The notes beneath the pieces are model-generated. The model saw nothing but the letters and a program-made list of their open reading frames with translations, did no database searches and was not told the DNA's origin. This document shows, one piece after another, positions 56,799 through 64,000 of a stretch of DNA of 64,000 nucleotides (position 1 is its first letter; each line of letters starts with the position of its first letter). Position numbers and translations under genes: made by a program. Origin of the DNA: Polyangiaceae bacterium (GTDB lineage Bacteria; Myxococcota_A; Polyangia; Polyangiales; Polyangiaceae). Location: the NCBI GenBank assembly GCA_025936045.1, contig JAICUB010000001.1, forward strand, positions 124,001 to 188,000, read 5' to 3'.

Positions 56799-58304
56799 TC
56801 ACCAGCCGAGGCTGGTCTTGAGCCCCGCCACGAGCTTGTCGGCCATGAGCTGATCTTCCGCGACGTTCGGGTGCCAGTCGCAGCCGGTGCCCTTGGTCGC
56901 GTCTTGCTGGCCGAAGTCGAGGAGCTTCACCTTCGCGTCGCCCTTCTGATTCGCGTCTTGGACGACGGCGGTAATGTATGCCGTCGCGCTGCTGAGCCCG
57001 GTACCGTAAAGCAGCGGGCCGAGCGCGCACAGGATGAGGGCGTCGGGGTATTTCGTGCGCACGGTCGCGAGAAAGGCCGCGTAGGCCGTCGTGAATTCGC
57101 TCTGGCCGAGGGTCATGTCGGCTGAAAAGTCGTTCGTGCCGAGATTGATGACGACGGCCTCTGGCTTCACCGCGAAGGACCACGCCGGGCTCGCTTGCCC
57201 ACCCAGAGTGTTGGCCCACACCTTGGGCAGAACATTGTCCGTGTTGCCGCCGTTGTCGCTGTAAATGCCCCAGCCGGACGCGGCGATGATGCTGGCGTCC
57301 GCGTTCAATGCGCGCGCGGCCACGGCCCCGTAAGTGACGTAAGCGCTCTCGGTGTCCGTGGTGAAGTGGCAGCCGCCGGTCGGATCGTCGCCCCCGTTCG
57401 GATGTTGCTCGCTGCCGAGATCGCCGTAGCCGGCGCTGATGGAGTCGCCGATGATCTCGATGAGTCTGCCGCTGTAGGCGGGGGGATCCTTCAGCGTGCC
57501 GCTGACGAAGCCGAGGAAGGTGCTGTACGCGAAGCCCGGCTTGCCTTCGGTCTCGCGATACAGCGTCACGACGTGATCGCCCGCACTCAGGCTCGAACCG
57601 AGCGACACGCTCTTCACGCCCTCGGAGCTCGCGACCGAGAAGCGCGTCCGGGGCATCCCGTCGATCACGGGCTGAAAGAAGACCGGATCCGAGCCGCCGT
57701 CGGATCGCAGCTTCACCGAGACGTCGCTGCCCGTGACGGTGGCCGTAAAGCCGGTCCCTGACCAGGCGAACTTCGGTGCCGTCGGGTCCGAGACGTCTAC
57801 GCGCCCGAACCAACGCACCCCTCCGACGACGAGCGCGCCCGCGCCGCCCGCAGTTCCACTCGTTCCGGCAGCGTTCGAGCCGGCGCCGCCCGTGGTCCCT
57901 GCCGCGCCGCCGGCGTGCTGTGCCGCGTCGCCTGCCCCGCCTAGCGGTCCACCCGCCTGGCCTTCACCGCCGCGCCCGTTCATGCCTCCGGTTCCGGCTG
58001 CAGTGCCGCCCGCCGTTCCGGTTCCGCCGACTGCGGCGGTACCCGCGCCACCGCCGCCACCGCTAAAGCCGCCACTGCCCAGGGAGTGACCGGCGGAGCC
58101 GGCGGCCGCCGCGGCGCTGCCGGCCCTTGCGCCATCGGACTGACCGGCGGCGCTCACGGGCGCCGCCCCGCCGTTCGCCGCGTGCTTTCCTTTGTCATTC
58201 CCGCATGCGGGCGCGACGGCAATGCTCGCAGCCGCCGCCAGTACGGGTGCGAGCGGTCGCCGAACCCAACGGACGCCGTTCCTACGAAATCGAAGCATGT
58301 TCAA
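56799..58304 (-). CDS. CE2-like SGNH carbohydrate esterase lipoprotein
   Basis: This 501-residue protein has a lipobox at AVAPACGN, a Gly/Ala linker of about 130 residues, a jelly-roll domain (VRWFGRVDVSDPTAPKFAWSGTGFTATVTG) and an SGNH hydrolase domain. The nucleophile motif is IIGDSISAGYG; the oxyanion Asn lies in NLGTNDFS; the Asp-x-x-His position is DWHPN near the C-terminus. The jelly-roll plus SGNH arrangement is that of CE2 acetyl esterases acting on xylan or mannan. It is a natural partner of the two GH30 lipoproteins. DNase II follows directly on the same strand. Confidence 0.88.
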   Translation of the reverse strand: MNMLRFRRNGVRWVRRPLAPVLAAAASIAVAPACGNDKGKHAANGGAAPVSAAGQSDGARAGSAAAAAGSAGHSLGSGGFSGGGGGAGTAAVGGTGTAGGTAAGTGGMNGRGGEGQAGGPLGGAGDAAQHAGGAAGTTGGAGSNAAGTSGTAGGAGALVVGGVRWFGRVDVSDPTAPKFAWSGTGFTATVTGSDVSVKLRSDGGSDPVFFQPVIDGMPRTRFSVASSEGVKSVSLGSSLSAGDHVVTLYRETEGKPGFAYSTFLGFVSGTLKDPPAYSGRLIEIIGDSISAGYGDLGSEQHPNGGDDPTGGCHFTTDTESAYVTYGAVAARALNADASIIAASGWGIYSDNGGNTDNVLPKVWANTLGGQASPAWSFAVKPEAVVINLGTNDFSADMTLGQSEFTTAYAAFLATVRTKYPDALILCALGPLLYGTGLSSATAYITAVVQDANQKGDAKVKLLDFGQQDATKGTGCDWHPNVAEDQLMADKLVAGLKTSLGW

Positions 58305-58403
58305 GCAAGGTAGCCGAACCTTGCCGCTATTGCCCCAACGAGCGTCTCCGCGGGGATGTCTGGCCCGAACTGCGGGACAAACTCACCAATCGCAGGACGG
58401 CGT

Positions 58404-59018
58404 TCACCGCCCGTGCCGCTCGGCCCACCACACGGCCGCTTCCCGGCAGTCCTGCGGGACCTCGTCCAAGCCCCGCGGCGTGCAGCCCGTCACGTGCCCG
58501 CGGCAGTCCACGCTCATCTCGCAACACTCCTCGAACATGTGGCGGATGCGCTCCCGCCCCCGCTGCACACGTGACTTCATCCCAGAGACCGACACGCCGA
58601 CCATCTCCGCTGCGTCCTTCTGAGTGAGCCCCCCGAGCTCGGTAAGCGTGATCGCCTCACGATAGGGAGAAGGCAGGCGCGCGACGAAAAGAGCCACACA
58701 CTCGGCGAGGTCGGCTTCGAGGCTTTCGTCGGGTTCGTCCGCGATCGCGCCCGCTGCCGAGTCGCCACCGTCATCGGTCACGAGAGGGTGACGTGCTCGA
58801 GCTCTTTGATGATCGGCGAGGGCACTCGCGGCGACGCGATACACCCAGGGACCGAAGCGCTCGCCGTCGGCCAAGGTCGCGAGCCCCCGGTGGATGCGAA
58901 CGAACGTCTCTTGAAGCACGTCGTCAATGTCCGTCTGCGAGGCAACGCGGCGCGCAACGTAGGGACGAAGTCGCGCTTCGACCTCACGCCATGCGCCGCG
59001 CGCCTCGGCCGGTATCAC
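58404..59018 (-). CDS. SigZ-like ECF sigma factor
   Basis: This sigma factor of about 204 residues has region 2 (LRPYVARRVASQTDIDDVLQETFVRIHRGL) and region 4 (LTELGGLTQKDAAEMVGVSVSGMKSRVQRGRERIRHMF). The tail contains CCEMSVDCRGHVTGC, a Cys cluster also found in SigZ proteins, which may bind a metal or redox signal. GTG at 59018 overlaps the arsM stop as GTGA; the track start lies 39 bp inside arsM. No anti-sigma gene is adjacent. Coupling to arsenic methylation suggests a metalloid or thiol stress role, an inference. Confidence 0.88.
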   Translation of the reverse strand: MIPAEARGAWREVEARLRPYVARRVASQTDIDDVLQETFVRIHRGLATLADGERFGPWVYRVAASALADHQRARARHPLVTDDGGDSAAGAIADEPDESLEADLAECVALFVARLPSPYREAITLTELGGLTQKDAAEMVGVSVSGMKSRVQRGRERIRHMFEECCEMSVDCRGHVTGCTPRGLDEVPQDCREAAVWWAERHGR

Positions 59019-59842
59019 GTGCCTGATTCCTTGGGCTCGCAGCATGACGGCCCGCAACAGCTCCGCGCGCTACCGCCCGGCTTGCGCCCCTCGATCGTCG
59101 CGGACGCGACGTATTCGGAAGAGCCCGGCATGCACTGCTCCATGATGGCACCGCTTCCTTCACGCACGCGGATGCTGACCTCGTCGAAGCCGGCACTCGT
59201 GAGCATGCTTCGCAGCGTTTCCGCGCTGGCAGCTCCCGCGACGCACCCGGTATACGCCTCCATGCTTTTCGAGAGTTCGGGCGGCATGGGCTTCGTCGCG
59301 ATGACGTCCGAGATGGCCAAGCGCCCGCCCGGCTTCAGAACGCGGAACGCCTCACGAAACACGGCTGTCTTGTCCGGGGACAGATTGATCACGCAGTTCG
59401 AGAGAATGGCATCGATGGACGCGTCGAGGACGGGCAGGTGCTCGATCTCCCCGAGACGAAAATCCACGTTCGCCGCCTCGACGCGCCGCGCGTTGTCCCG
59501 GGCCTTGGCCACCATCTCGGGCGTCATGTCCACGCCGATGACGCGACCGGTACGTCCGACGCGCTTGGCCGCGAGAAAACAATCGAATCCGGCTCCGCTT
59601 CCCAGATCGAGGACGGTTTCGCCCGAGTTCAACGCCGCAATCGCCTGTGGGTTCCCGCAGCCGAGCCCGAGGTCCGCGCCCTCGGGCACGCTCGAAAGAT
59701 CATCGGTCGTGTACCCGAGCAGCATGCTTCCGCCGCCTTCCGTGCCGCAGCAACCGATCGAGCAGCCGTCTTGGCCTCGCGCGACCTTGGCGTAGGCTGT
59801 CCTAACCTGAGCTCTTACTTCGTCGTTTTTCTGAGTTTCCAT
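59015..59842 (-). CDS. arsM: Arsenite S-adenosylmethionine methyltransferase
   Basis: This 275-residue class I methyltransferase has the SAM motif LDLGSGAGFDCFLAA and the ArsM-specific Cys positions: DGCSIGCCG near the N-terminus, LSNCVINLSPDK and YTGCVAGA, plus a Cys-rich tail RSCCGPSCCEP. These Cys bind As(III), which is methylated to volatile or less retained forms. ATG at 59842 has GGAGG at good spacing; the track's 489-residue start reads through the divergent arsR gene. The divergent ArsR and a candidate operator stand upstream, so arsenite induction is likely. Confidence 0.93.
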   Translation of the reverse strand: METQKNDEVRAQVRTAYAKVARGQDGCSIGCCGTEGGGSMLLGYTTDDLSSVPEGADLGLGCGNPQAIAALNSGETVLDLGSGAGFDCFLAAKRVGRTGRVIGVDMTPEMVAKARDNARRVEAANVDFRLGEIEHLPVLDASIDAILSNCVINLSPDKTAVFREAFRVLKPGGRLAISDVIATKPMPPELSKSMEAYTGCVAGAASAETLRSMLTSAGFDEVSIRVREGSGAIMEQCMPGSSEYVASATIEGRKPGGSARSCCGPSCCEPKESGT

Positions 59843-59950
59843 CGGGCCTCCGATCCTAAAGACGGTGACCCGTCGAAAAGGACGCAGCTCGTCACGGTGG
59901 GGCTCCCCGCCGCGGTTGACGGGGACCCCGGACGAGCTATCGTTGAATGG

Positions 59951-59967
59951 CGATGAACAATTTATCG
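59951..59967. promoter_or_regulatory. Candidate ArsR operator (CGATGAA-CAA-TTTATCG)
   Basis: An imperfect inverted repeat (7-3-7, one mismatch) lies in the arsM-arsR divergent gap directly before the arsR ATG. Two related direct elements, ATCGTTGAATGGCGAT and ATCGTCGATTTGCGAT, overlap it. The stretch is AT-rich for this genome. The position suits autoregulation by ArsR. Confidence 0.45.
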
Positions 59968-59977
59968 TCGATTTGCG

Positions 59978-60322
59978 ATGAAGTCTAGTCCCGTCGCGGA
60001 GCGCGCCTGCGGTCCCGCTCTCGAAGGTCCGGACCTCCGAGCGGTCGAGGGTCCCGAAGCGGACGCCGAGCTGGCTGAGCTCGCCAAGGCGTTGGGGCAT
60101 CCCGCGCGCGTTCGGATCTTGCGCTTGCTGGTGCGCAAGGACGCCTGTATTTGCGGCGAAATCGTGGGCGAGCTGCCGCTGGCCCAATCGACCGTCTCTC
60201 AGCACCTCAAGGTCCTGAAAGAGTCGGGTCTCGTTCGCGGTGAAGTGGACGGGCCCCGCACCTGCTACTGCGTCGAGCCCCGCGCCGTGCGGCGCCTGAA
60301 GGCCCTCGTCGGAAGCCTTTAA
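59978..60322 (+). CDS. arsR: ArsR-family transcriptional repressor
   Basis: This 114-residue winged-helix regulator has [52 protein letters not shown]. Cys residues in the CICG segment of the DNA-binding helix region are typical of arsenic-responsive ArsR proteins, and Thr-Cys-Tyr-Cys (TCYCVE) lies in the wing. It is divergent from arsM, 135 bp apart, and most likely represses both genes until arsenite binds. The N-terminal 25 residues are variable. Confidence 0.9.
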   Translation: MKSSPVAERACGPALEGPDLRAVEGPEADAELAELAKALGHPARVRILRLLVRKDACICGEIVGELPLAQSTVSQHLKVLKESGLVRGEVDGPRTCYCVEPRAVRRLKALVGSL

Positions 60323-60515
60323 TCGCAATATTACGCTTGAACGGTTTCGCCATGTCAGTCCCTCACGGCGTCGCGCTGTTCCGCTGGCTGCATCCGGCGC
60401 CGGTCGGCGCCCTCGAAGGCCCCGCCCAAGACGACCTGGCCTGAGAAGAGGAGGGCGCATGTCGAGCTGCTCGAGGACGAGCACTTGGGCTGACGGCCGC
60501 TAGGGCTCGAGGCGG

Positions 60516-60533
60516 TGGTTGCGCGCGCAACCA
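60516..60533. promoter_or_regulatory. Perfect 18-bp palindrome upstream of marR gene
   Basis: TGGTTGCGCGCGCAACCA is its own reverse complement and lies 20 bp before the marR ATG. MarR-type dimers bind palindromes of this length with TTGC/GCAA half-sites, so autoregulation is likely. The 231-bp gap after arsR holds no other convincing element. Confidence 0.6.
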
Positions 60534-60553
60534 GTCTGGGGCAGCATACCCGA

Positions 60554-61072
60554 ATGGTGGCAGCGCTATCGAAATCGGAGACCGCGAGACGCCTCGACGC
60601 CGCACCGAGCGACGCGGCTCGACGGCTTCGCGCCGCCGTCCAAGCGTTCGTGCGCTCGTTCGGGCTCTTGGACGGCGATCAGACACCGTGCGGTGAGCCG
60701 CTCGCTCCCTCGCATGCGCATGCTCTCATGCTGCTCGCCGGGGCCGGTCAAACCGGCGCGCGTACGAGTCAACAGGCGCTCGCTTCGGCGCTCGGTATCG
60801 ACAAGAGCAACGTCGCTCGGTTGTGCGCGAAAATGGAGCGTCTCGGTCACATCGACCAGGAACGACCGGTCGCCGACGGCCGTGCCCGACTGATTGGTCT
60901 CACGGGCAAGGGCCGGCGCATCGCAGCGCGCGTGGATGCCGCGAGCTTGACTCGCTTTCAGCGAGTGCTCGAAGCGATGCCGTCGTTGCGCGCGCGCGAG
61001 CGTGCCATCACGGCCGTCCACGAGCTCAACGCCGCGGTCGCCCTGCTGGAACGGACGGCGACGGATGCGTAG
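60554..61072 (+). CDS. MarR-family transcriptional regulator
   Basis: This regulator of about 172 residues has a winged-helix core: HALMLLAGAGQTGARTSQQALASALGIDKSNVARLCAKMERLGHIDQERPVADGRARLIGLTGKGRRI. ATG at 60554 is chosen; the track begins 13 codons earlier, inside the palindrome. The 3' end overlaps the haem-binding lipoprotein gene by 8 bp, so both are translated together and the lipoprotein gene is a likely target. Confidence 0.88.
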   Translation: MVAALSKSETARRLDAAPSDAARRLRAAVQAFVRSFGLLDGDQTPCGEPLAPSHAHALMLLAGAGQTGARTSQQALASALGIDKSNVARLCAKMERLGHIDQERPVADGRARLIGLTGKGRRIAARVDAASLTRFQRVLEAMPSLRARERAITAVHELNAAVALLERTATDA

Positions 61073-61625
61073 GGGAGTCGTTCTGCTCGTCCTCGCCGCG
61101 GCGTGCCAAGCAAAGCGTTCGGACGCGCCGGCGTCCTCGCGGGCGACGAGCCCGGCTCCGGATGCGTCCGGGCGGCACGCGGACGCGCACGCGGCTCTCG
61201 ACGAGCTCGACGTGCGAGCGCCGCTGCCACTTTTGCCCGTGATGGCGAACCATCAAAAGCAGAACATGCGCGACCATCTGCTCGCCGTTCAGGAGATCAT
61301 CGGGGCGGTCGCGGTCGACGATTTTGCGGGCGTGGAACGCGCCGCTTTACGCATCGGCTTCTCGGATTCCATGGCCCGGATGTGCACTCACATGGGGACT
61401 TACGCCCCCGGCTTCACGGAGCGTTCCCTCGAGTTTCATCACACCGCCGACGCGATTGCTGCGGCTGCTCACGAGCATGATCACGCAGCAGTGCTGGCAG
61501 CTTTAGGAAAGACGTTGAGCGCATGCACGAGCTGTCATGCCGCTTTCAAGCAGAGCGTCGTCGATGACGCGACGTGGAACGGCTTGAGCACACGGACCTC
61601 GTCGGGCGAACACCGGCGGCATTAG
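61065..61625 (+). CDS. Cytochrome c'-like haem-binding lipoprotein
   Basis: This 186-residue protein has a lipobox in VLLVLAAACQAK and a helical domain with QKQNMRDHLLAVQEIIGAVAVDDF. It ends with a CxxCH site in LSACTSCHAAFKQSVVDD, the position used by cytochrome c' and related four-helix cytochromes. It should bind one haem c on the periplasmic side. It may handle NO or electron transfer; the sequence does not decide. ATG at 61065 starts the signal peptide and overlaps marR; the track start is out of place. Confidence 0.8.
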   Translation: MRRGVVLLVLAAACQAKRSDAPASSRATSPAPDASGRHADAHAALDELDVRAPLPLLPVMANHQKQNMRDHLLAVQEIIGAVAVDDFAGVERAALRIGFSDSMARMCTHMGTYAPGFTERSLEFHHTADAIAAAAHEHDHAAVLAALGKTLSACTSCHAAFKQSVVDDATWNGLSTRTSSGEHRRH

Positions 61626-61634
61626 GCTAAGTAC

Positions 61635-62420
61635 ATGACTCGGCTTGGCCCAAGCGCGTTCGGGAGTCTGCTTCGGAATTTTCGCCGGCAACGCGGGATG
61701 AGCCAGCTTACCCTGGCCATCGACGTCGAGACGACGACGCGGCATCTCTCCTATCTCGAAAATGGACGTTCTCGCCCTGGTCGTGACCTCGTGCTTCGCT
61801 TGGCCGAGGCGCTCGCGTTGCCGCTTCGTGCGCGTAACGACCTGCTCATTGCCGCTGGGCTGACCGCCGAGTTCCCGGCCAACACCCTCGAAAGCATTCC
61901 GCTCGCGCCGTATGTCCGCGCAATCAAGGGTGTGATTGCCGCTCTGGATCCGTTCCCCGCGTTCGTCATCGACCCACTGTTCAATCTCGAAGACATGAAC
62001 GAGACCGGACGACGCCTCCTGCCGGGGGGCGCCGCCGGACGTCCAAACCTCCTCGACGCCTTTCTCGCTCCAGGGCCCGCCCGCGACCTGCTCACGAACT
62101 TCCCCGAGGTCGCCTGGTCGCTCGCAGCTCGCTTCACGCGCGCGACGGCCGGGATGCACGCGAGTCCCGAGCTCGAGGCACTGCGCCGGCGCATGGACGG
62201 CTATCTTCGCGGGATCCCCCGTCCCGTCACCAGCGCTGCCGGCGAGCTCGTCGTCTGTCCGACGTTTCGTATCGGCACCGAGCTCGTCCGAACGGTCGGC
62301 ATGACCCTCCGCTTCGGGCCCAGTCGCGACGTGACGCTCGAGGAGCTTTCCGTCGATGTGCTCTACCCGCGGGACGAGGCTGCCGACAGGTTCTTCCGAG
62401 CCCTCGCAACGGCCCACTGA
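61635..62420 (+). CDS. XRE-family regulator with MmyB-like C-terminal domain
   Basis: This 261-residue protein has an N-terminal Cro/CI-type HTH (LLRNFRRQRGMSQLTLAIDVETTTRHLSYLENGRSRPG). The C-terminal domain has AFVIDPLFNLEDMNETGRRLL and VDVLYPRDEAADRFFRAL, in the pattern of the MmyB-like ligand-binding domain, which often controls a neighbouring small-molecule enzyme gene. It precedes a DoxX-like and an SDR gene and an inverted repeat lies right after its stop. Confidence 0.88.
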   Translation: MTRLGPSAFGSLLRNFRRQRGMSQLTLAIDVETTTRHLSYLENGRSRPGRDLVLRLAEALALPLRARNDLLIAAGLTAEFPANTLESIPLAPYVRAIKGVIAALDPFPAFVIDPLFNLEDMNETGRRLLPGGAAGRPNLLDAFLAPGPARDLLTNFPEVAWSLAARFTRATAGMHASPELEALRRRMDGYLRGIPRPVTSAAGELVVCPTFRIGTELVRTVGMTLRFGPSRDVTLEELSVDVLYPRDEAADRFFRALATAH

Positions 62421-62425
62421 GCTCA

Positions 62426-62444
62426 CATACCCGAACAGGGTATG
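62426..62444. promoter_or_regulatory. Inverted repeat CATACCC-GAACA-GGGTATG
   Basis: A perfect 7-5-7 inverted repeat begins 6 bp after the XRE regulator stop and about 80 bp before the DoxX-like gene. It could be the operator for the regulator or a weak terminator; no T-tract follows, which favours an operator. Confidence 0.5.
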
Positions 62445-62521
62445 GGCCGGGAGCCGACGGCTCCCCAGGTTCCTCGTGTGACCAACACGGTGCGCTCTCT
62501 CACGGAAGGACGGCAAGTGCG

Positions 62522-62929
62522 ATGACCATCCGACGAGCCATGTATGCAATCACGACCGCGCTCGCCGTGCTCGCGTTTGCTGGCTCAGGTCTGGCGAACC
62601 TTCTCCACGCTACCCACGTGGCAGAAGACATGAGCCACTTGGGTTATCCGACGTACTTCATGACGATCCTCGGCACTTGGAAGCTCCTCGGCGCGCTCGC
62701 GATCAGCGCGCCGGGGCTCGCGCGGGCGAAAGAGTGGGCCTACGCGGGCATGCTGTTCGACCTCACCGGGGCCGCGGCTTCGCGGGCGGCCATGGCTGAC
62801 GGCCCGGTGCTGGTGTTGGTCCCGCTGCTGATCGCCGTGGTCGTGGCGGTGTCCTGGGCGACGCGGCCGGCGCGCCGCAGACTGGGGTCGCCCCTCTTCG
62901 AGCAGCCAAGCCGAGTGGAGGTCGCATGA
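62522..62929 (+). CDS. DoxX-like membrane protein
   Basis: This 135-residue protein has four hydrophobic segments (ITTALAVLAFAGSGLANLL; ILGTWKLLGALAISAPGL; AYAGMLFDLTGAAASRAAM; VLVLVPLLIAVVVAVSWA). The LGYPTYFMTILGTWKLLGALAI stretch is characteristic of the DoxX-like family, whose role is unclear. The ATG overlaps no upstream gene, and its stop overlaps the SDR ATG as ATGA. It probably shares an operon with the SDR under the XRE regulator. Confidence 0.88.
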   Translation: MTIRRAMYAITTALAVLAFAGSGLANLLHATHVAEDMSHLGYPTYFMTILGTWKLLGALAISAPGLARAKEWAYAGMLFDLTGAAASRAAMADGPVLVLVPLLIAVVVAVSWATRPARRRLGSPLFEQPSRVEVA

Positions 62930-63828
62930 AAGGCCCGATTGACGCGAGCCGATTCGGACCGTGGGCGGTCGTTACCGGGGCTTCCTCGGGTATCGGTCGG
63001 GAAATTGCCCGAGGCGCCGCGGCGAGCGGCTTGAACGTGGCGCTGGTCGCCCGCCGCGTCGCGCGGCTCGATGAGCTCGGACGCGAGCTTGCGACTCGAT
63101 TCGGCGTCTCGTACCGCGCCGTGCAGGCCGATCTCAGCGTGCCTGAGGGGGTCGCAGCCGTTCTCGAAGCGACCTCCGCGCTCGACGTCGGGCTATTCGT
63201 AGGGAATGCGGGTTTCGCCAACCCTGGCGAGCTCTGGCGGCTCGAGCGAGGCGAGCTCCTCCGCGCGGTCCATCTGAAGATCGACGCAAACCTGATGCTC
63301 GTGCATCACTTCGCGCCCGCGCTCGTCGCGCGCGGGCGGGGCGGCATCCTCCTCACGTCTTCGATAGGGGGACTCAACGGCGTGCCCTACGTCTCCAACA
63401 CCGCGGCGCTCGAGGCCTACGTCCTGACGCTCGGCGAGGGGCTACACGTGGAACTGGCTCGGCACGGCGTGCGGGTAACCACGCTGATGCCGGGGCCCAC
63501 GCTCACGGAGTCGATGGCTAAAATGGGCGTCGAGCCCGCTCAGATGCCCGTGAAGCCCATGTCAGCCGAGCGGGTAGCGCTCGAAGGCCTGCGCGCTCTC
63601 CAAGCGAATCGGGCAACTCACATTGCCGGCAGACTCAACCGCATCATGTCTCGACTGATGCCCCGGTCGCTAGCGACCCGATTGACGGGGGCGATGATCG
63701 GGAAAGCCTTCGCCAAGCCCGGACTTGCGGCGTCCGCACCGGCCCGATTGCCGGAGGCACGGCGCGCGACGGTGCAAAACCTGCAGGCGCCGCCTACAGC
63801 GGACACCGTTCGAAGCGATCAATCATGA
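62926..63828 (+). CDS. SDR-family protein lacking catalytic Tyr and Lys
   Basis: This 300-residue protein has the NAD(P)-binding motif VVTGASSGIGREIA and NAG in FVGNAGF. The catalytic Ser region LLTSSIGG is kept. In the YxxxK region the sequence is VSNTAALEAYVLTLGEGLHVEL. Alignment with classical members (N-Y-A-A-T-K-A-Y-V-L) puts Thr159 in place of Tyr and Glu163 in place of Lys. The cofactor fold looks sound but normal reductase chemistry is unlikely. The C-terminal 110 residues include a hydrophobic helix. The stop overlaps the convergent AHSA1 gene by a few bases. Confidence 0.85.
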   Translation: MKGPIDASRFGPWAVVTGASSGIGREIARGAAASGLNVALVARRVARLDELGRELATRFGVSYRAVQADLSVPEGVAAVLEATSALDVGLFVGNAGFANPGELWRLERGELLRAVHLKIDANLMLVHHFAPALVARGRGGILLTSSIGGLNGVPYVSNTAALEAYVLTLGEGLHVELARHGVRVTTLMPGPTLTESMAKMGVEPAQMPVKPMSAERVALEGLRALQANRATHIAGRLNRIMSRLMPRSLATRLTGAMIGKAFAKPGLAASAPARLPEARRATVQNLQAPPTADTVRSDQS

Positions 63829-64000
63829 ATGCAGAGCCTTCGCCGCCGCCGCTACCTGCGCAAACGTGCCGAGCAGCCGGCCCCAGTCGCCCTCGGTATC
63901 GAAAATACGTCGCATCTCGTCGCGACGGGCACCGTACCGATCGAGACGGCGATGCTCGAGTTCGACGCGTGTCGCGTCGGTGCCCTCGGGGATGAACCGG
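63823..64000 (-). CDS. AHSA1/SRPBCC-domain protein (5' part outside window)
   Basis: Only the last 58 codons are visible. They read RFIPEGTDATRVELEHRRLD and continue to DWGRLLGTFAQVAAAAKALHS and a stop. The pair of strand E-G-x-x-T-R-V-x-L-E-H and helix GWxxLLxxFA is characteristic of the C-terminal half of AHSA1/SRPBCC proteins, which bind hydrophobic ligands. It converges with the SDR gene. Upstream content is unknown. Confidence 0.75.
   Translation of the reverse strand, partial: RFIPEGTDATRVELEHRRLDRYGARRDEMRRIFDTEGDWGRLLGTFAQVAAAAKALHS

Noticed and set aside
60353-60445. 30-codon frame MSVPHGVALFRW... between arsR and marR
   Set aside because: It has no clear ribosome site, no family features and lies in a regulatory gap; too short to support as a gene.
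59015-60484. Long form of arsM (489 codons)
   Set aside because: The extension reads through the divergent arsR gene; METQKN has GGAGG before it and normal family length.

Overview
The window is high-GC, densely coded DNA from a myxobacterium-like chromosome, most likely a Polyangiales/Sorangium-type member of Myxococcota. The signs are: many lipoproteins with a long Gly/Ala/Ser linker after the lipobox; a MYXO-CTERM-like C-terminus on a trypsin-like protease; DUF4215 Cys-rich repeats joined to a fibro-slime/PA14-like domain; a very high density of sensor kinases, receivers, ECF sigma factors and an STPK; and a candidate sigma54 promoter. I see no rRNA, tRNA, insertion sequence, prophage or CRISPR array. 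Assignment to this group rests on gene style, not on a marker gene.

Layout. 0-7 kb: a receiver protein (cut by the window edge) divergent from a PAS-PAS-PAS-GAF hybrid histidine kinase, a small unknown, an isochorismatase-like hydrolase and a UvrA2-type ABC ATPase. 7-12.5 kb: two exported lipoproteins (FG-GAP type; propeller plus Cys repeats) and a COG4705-like membrane protein. 12.5-17.7 kb: a four-gene minus-strand cell-surface-signalling operon (TonB-dependent receptor with its own TonB C-terminal domain, exported protein, ECF sigma factor, FecR-type anti-sigma), the last three joined by 4-nt overlaps.

17.9-29.4 kb is the most interesting part, a signalling island. A stressosome operon (globin-sensor RsbR, RsbS, RsbT, RsbX-like phosphatase) runs straight into a histidine kinase whose N-terminus resembles the RsbT-binding domain of RsbU, so the switch seems to end in a phosphorelay rather than in RsbU. 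A second RsbT-like kinase lies divergently. Beside it are a membrane CheA-like HPt kinase translationally coupled to a solute-binding protein without permease, then CheX, CheY and a degenerate receiver-CheX fusion, and a GAF histidine kinase.

29.8-39 kb: GH30 lipoprotein, truncated royal-jelly/yellow-type gene, HAD phosphatase, serine protease, MoxJ-type binding protein, dihaem cytochrome c lipoprotein, alpha/beta hydrolase and two unknowns. 39-47.6 kb: two non-canonical Hsp70s with DUF2760 and DUF3731-like partners, a multi-TM Ser/Thr kinase and an AraC regulator. 47.8-58.3 kb: second GH30, tandem-HD hydrolase, fibro-slime protein, VOC protein, a broken SRPBCC gene, an ECF42-like sigma with its DGPF/YCII partner, a bacterial DNase II homologue and a CE2-type esterase. 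58.4-64 kb: SigZ-like sigma coupled to arsenite methyltransferase, divergent ArsR, MarR with a perfect 18-bp palindrome, a haem-binding lipoprotein, XRE regulator, DoxX-like protein, an SDR lacking both catalytic Tyr and Lys, and an AHSA1 protein cut by the window end.

Overall the region couples secreted polymer-degrading enzymes with unusually rich environmental sensing.
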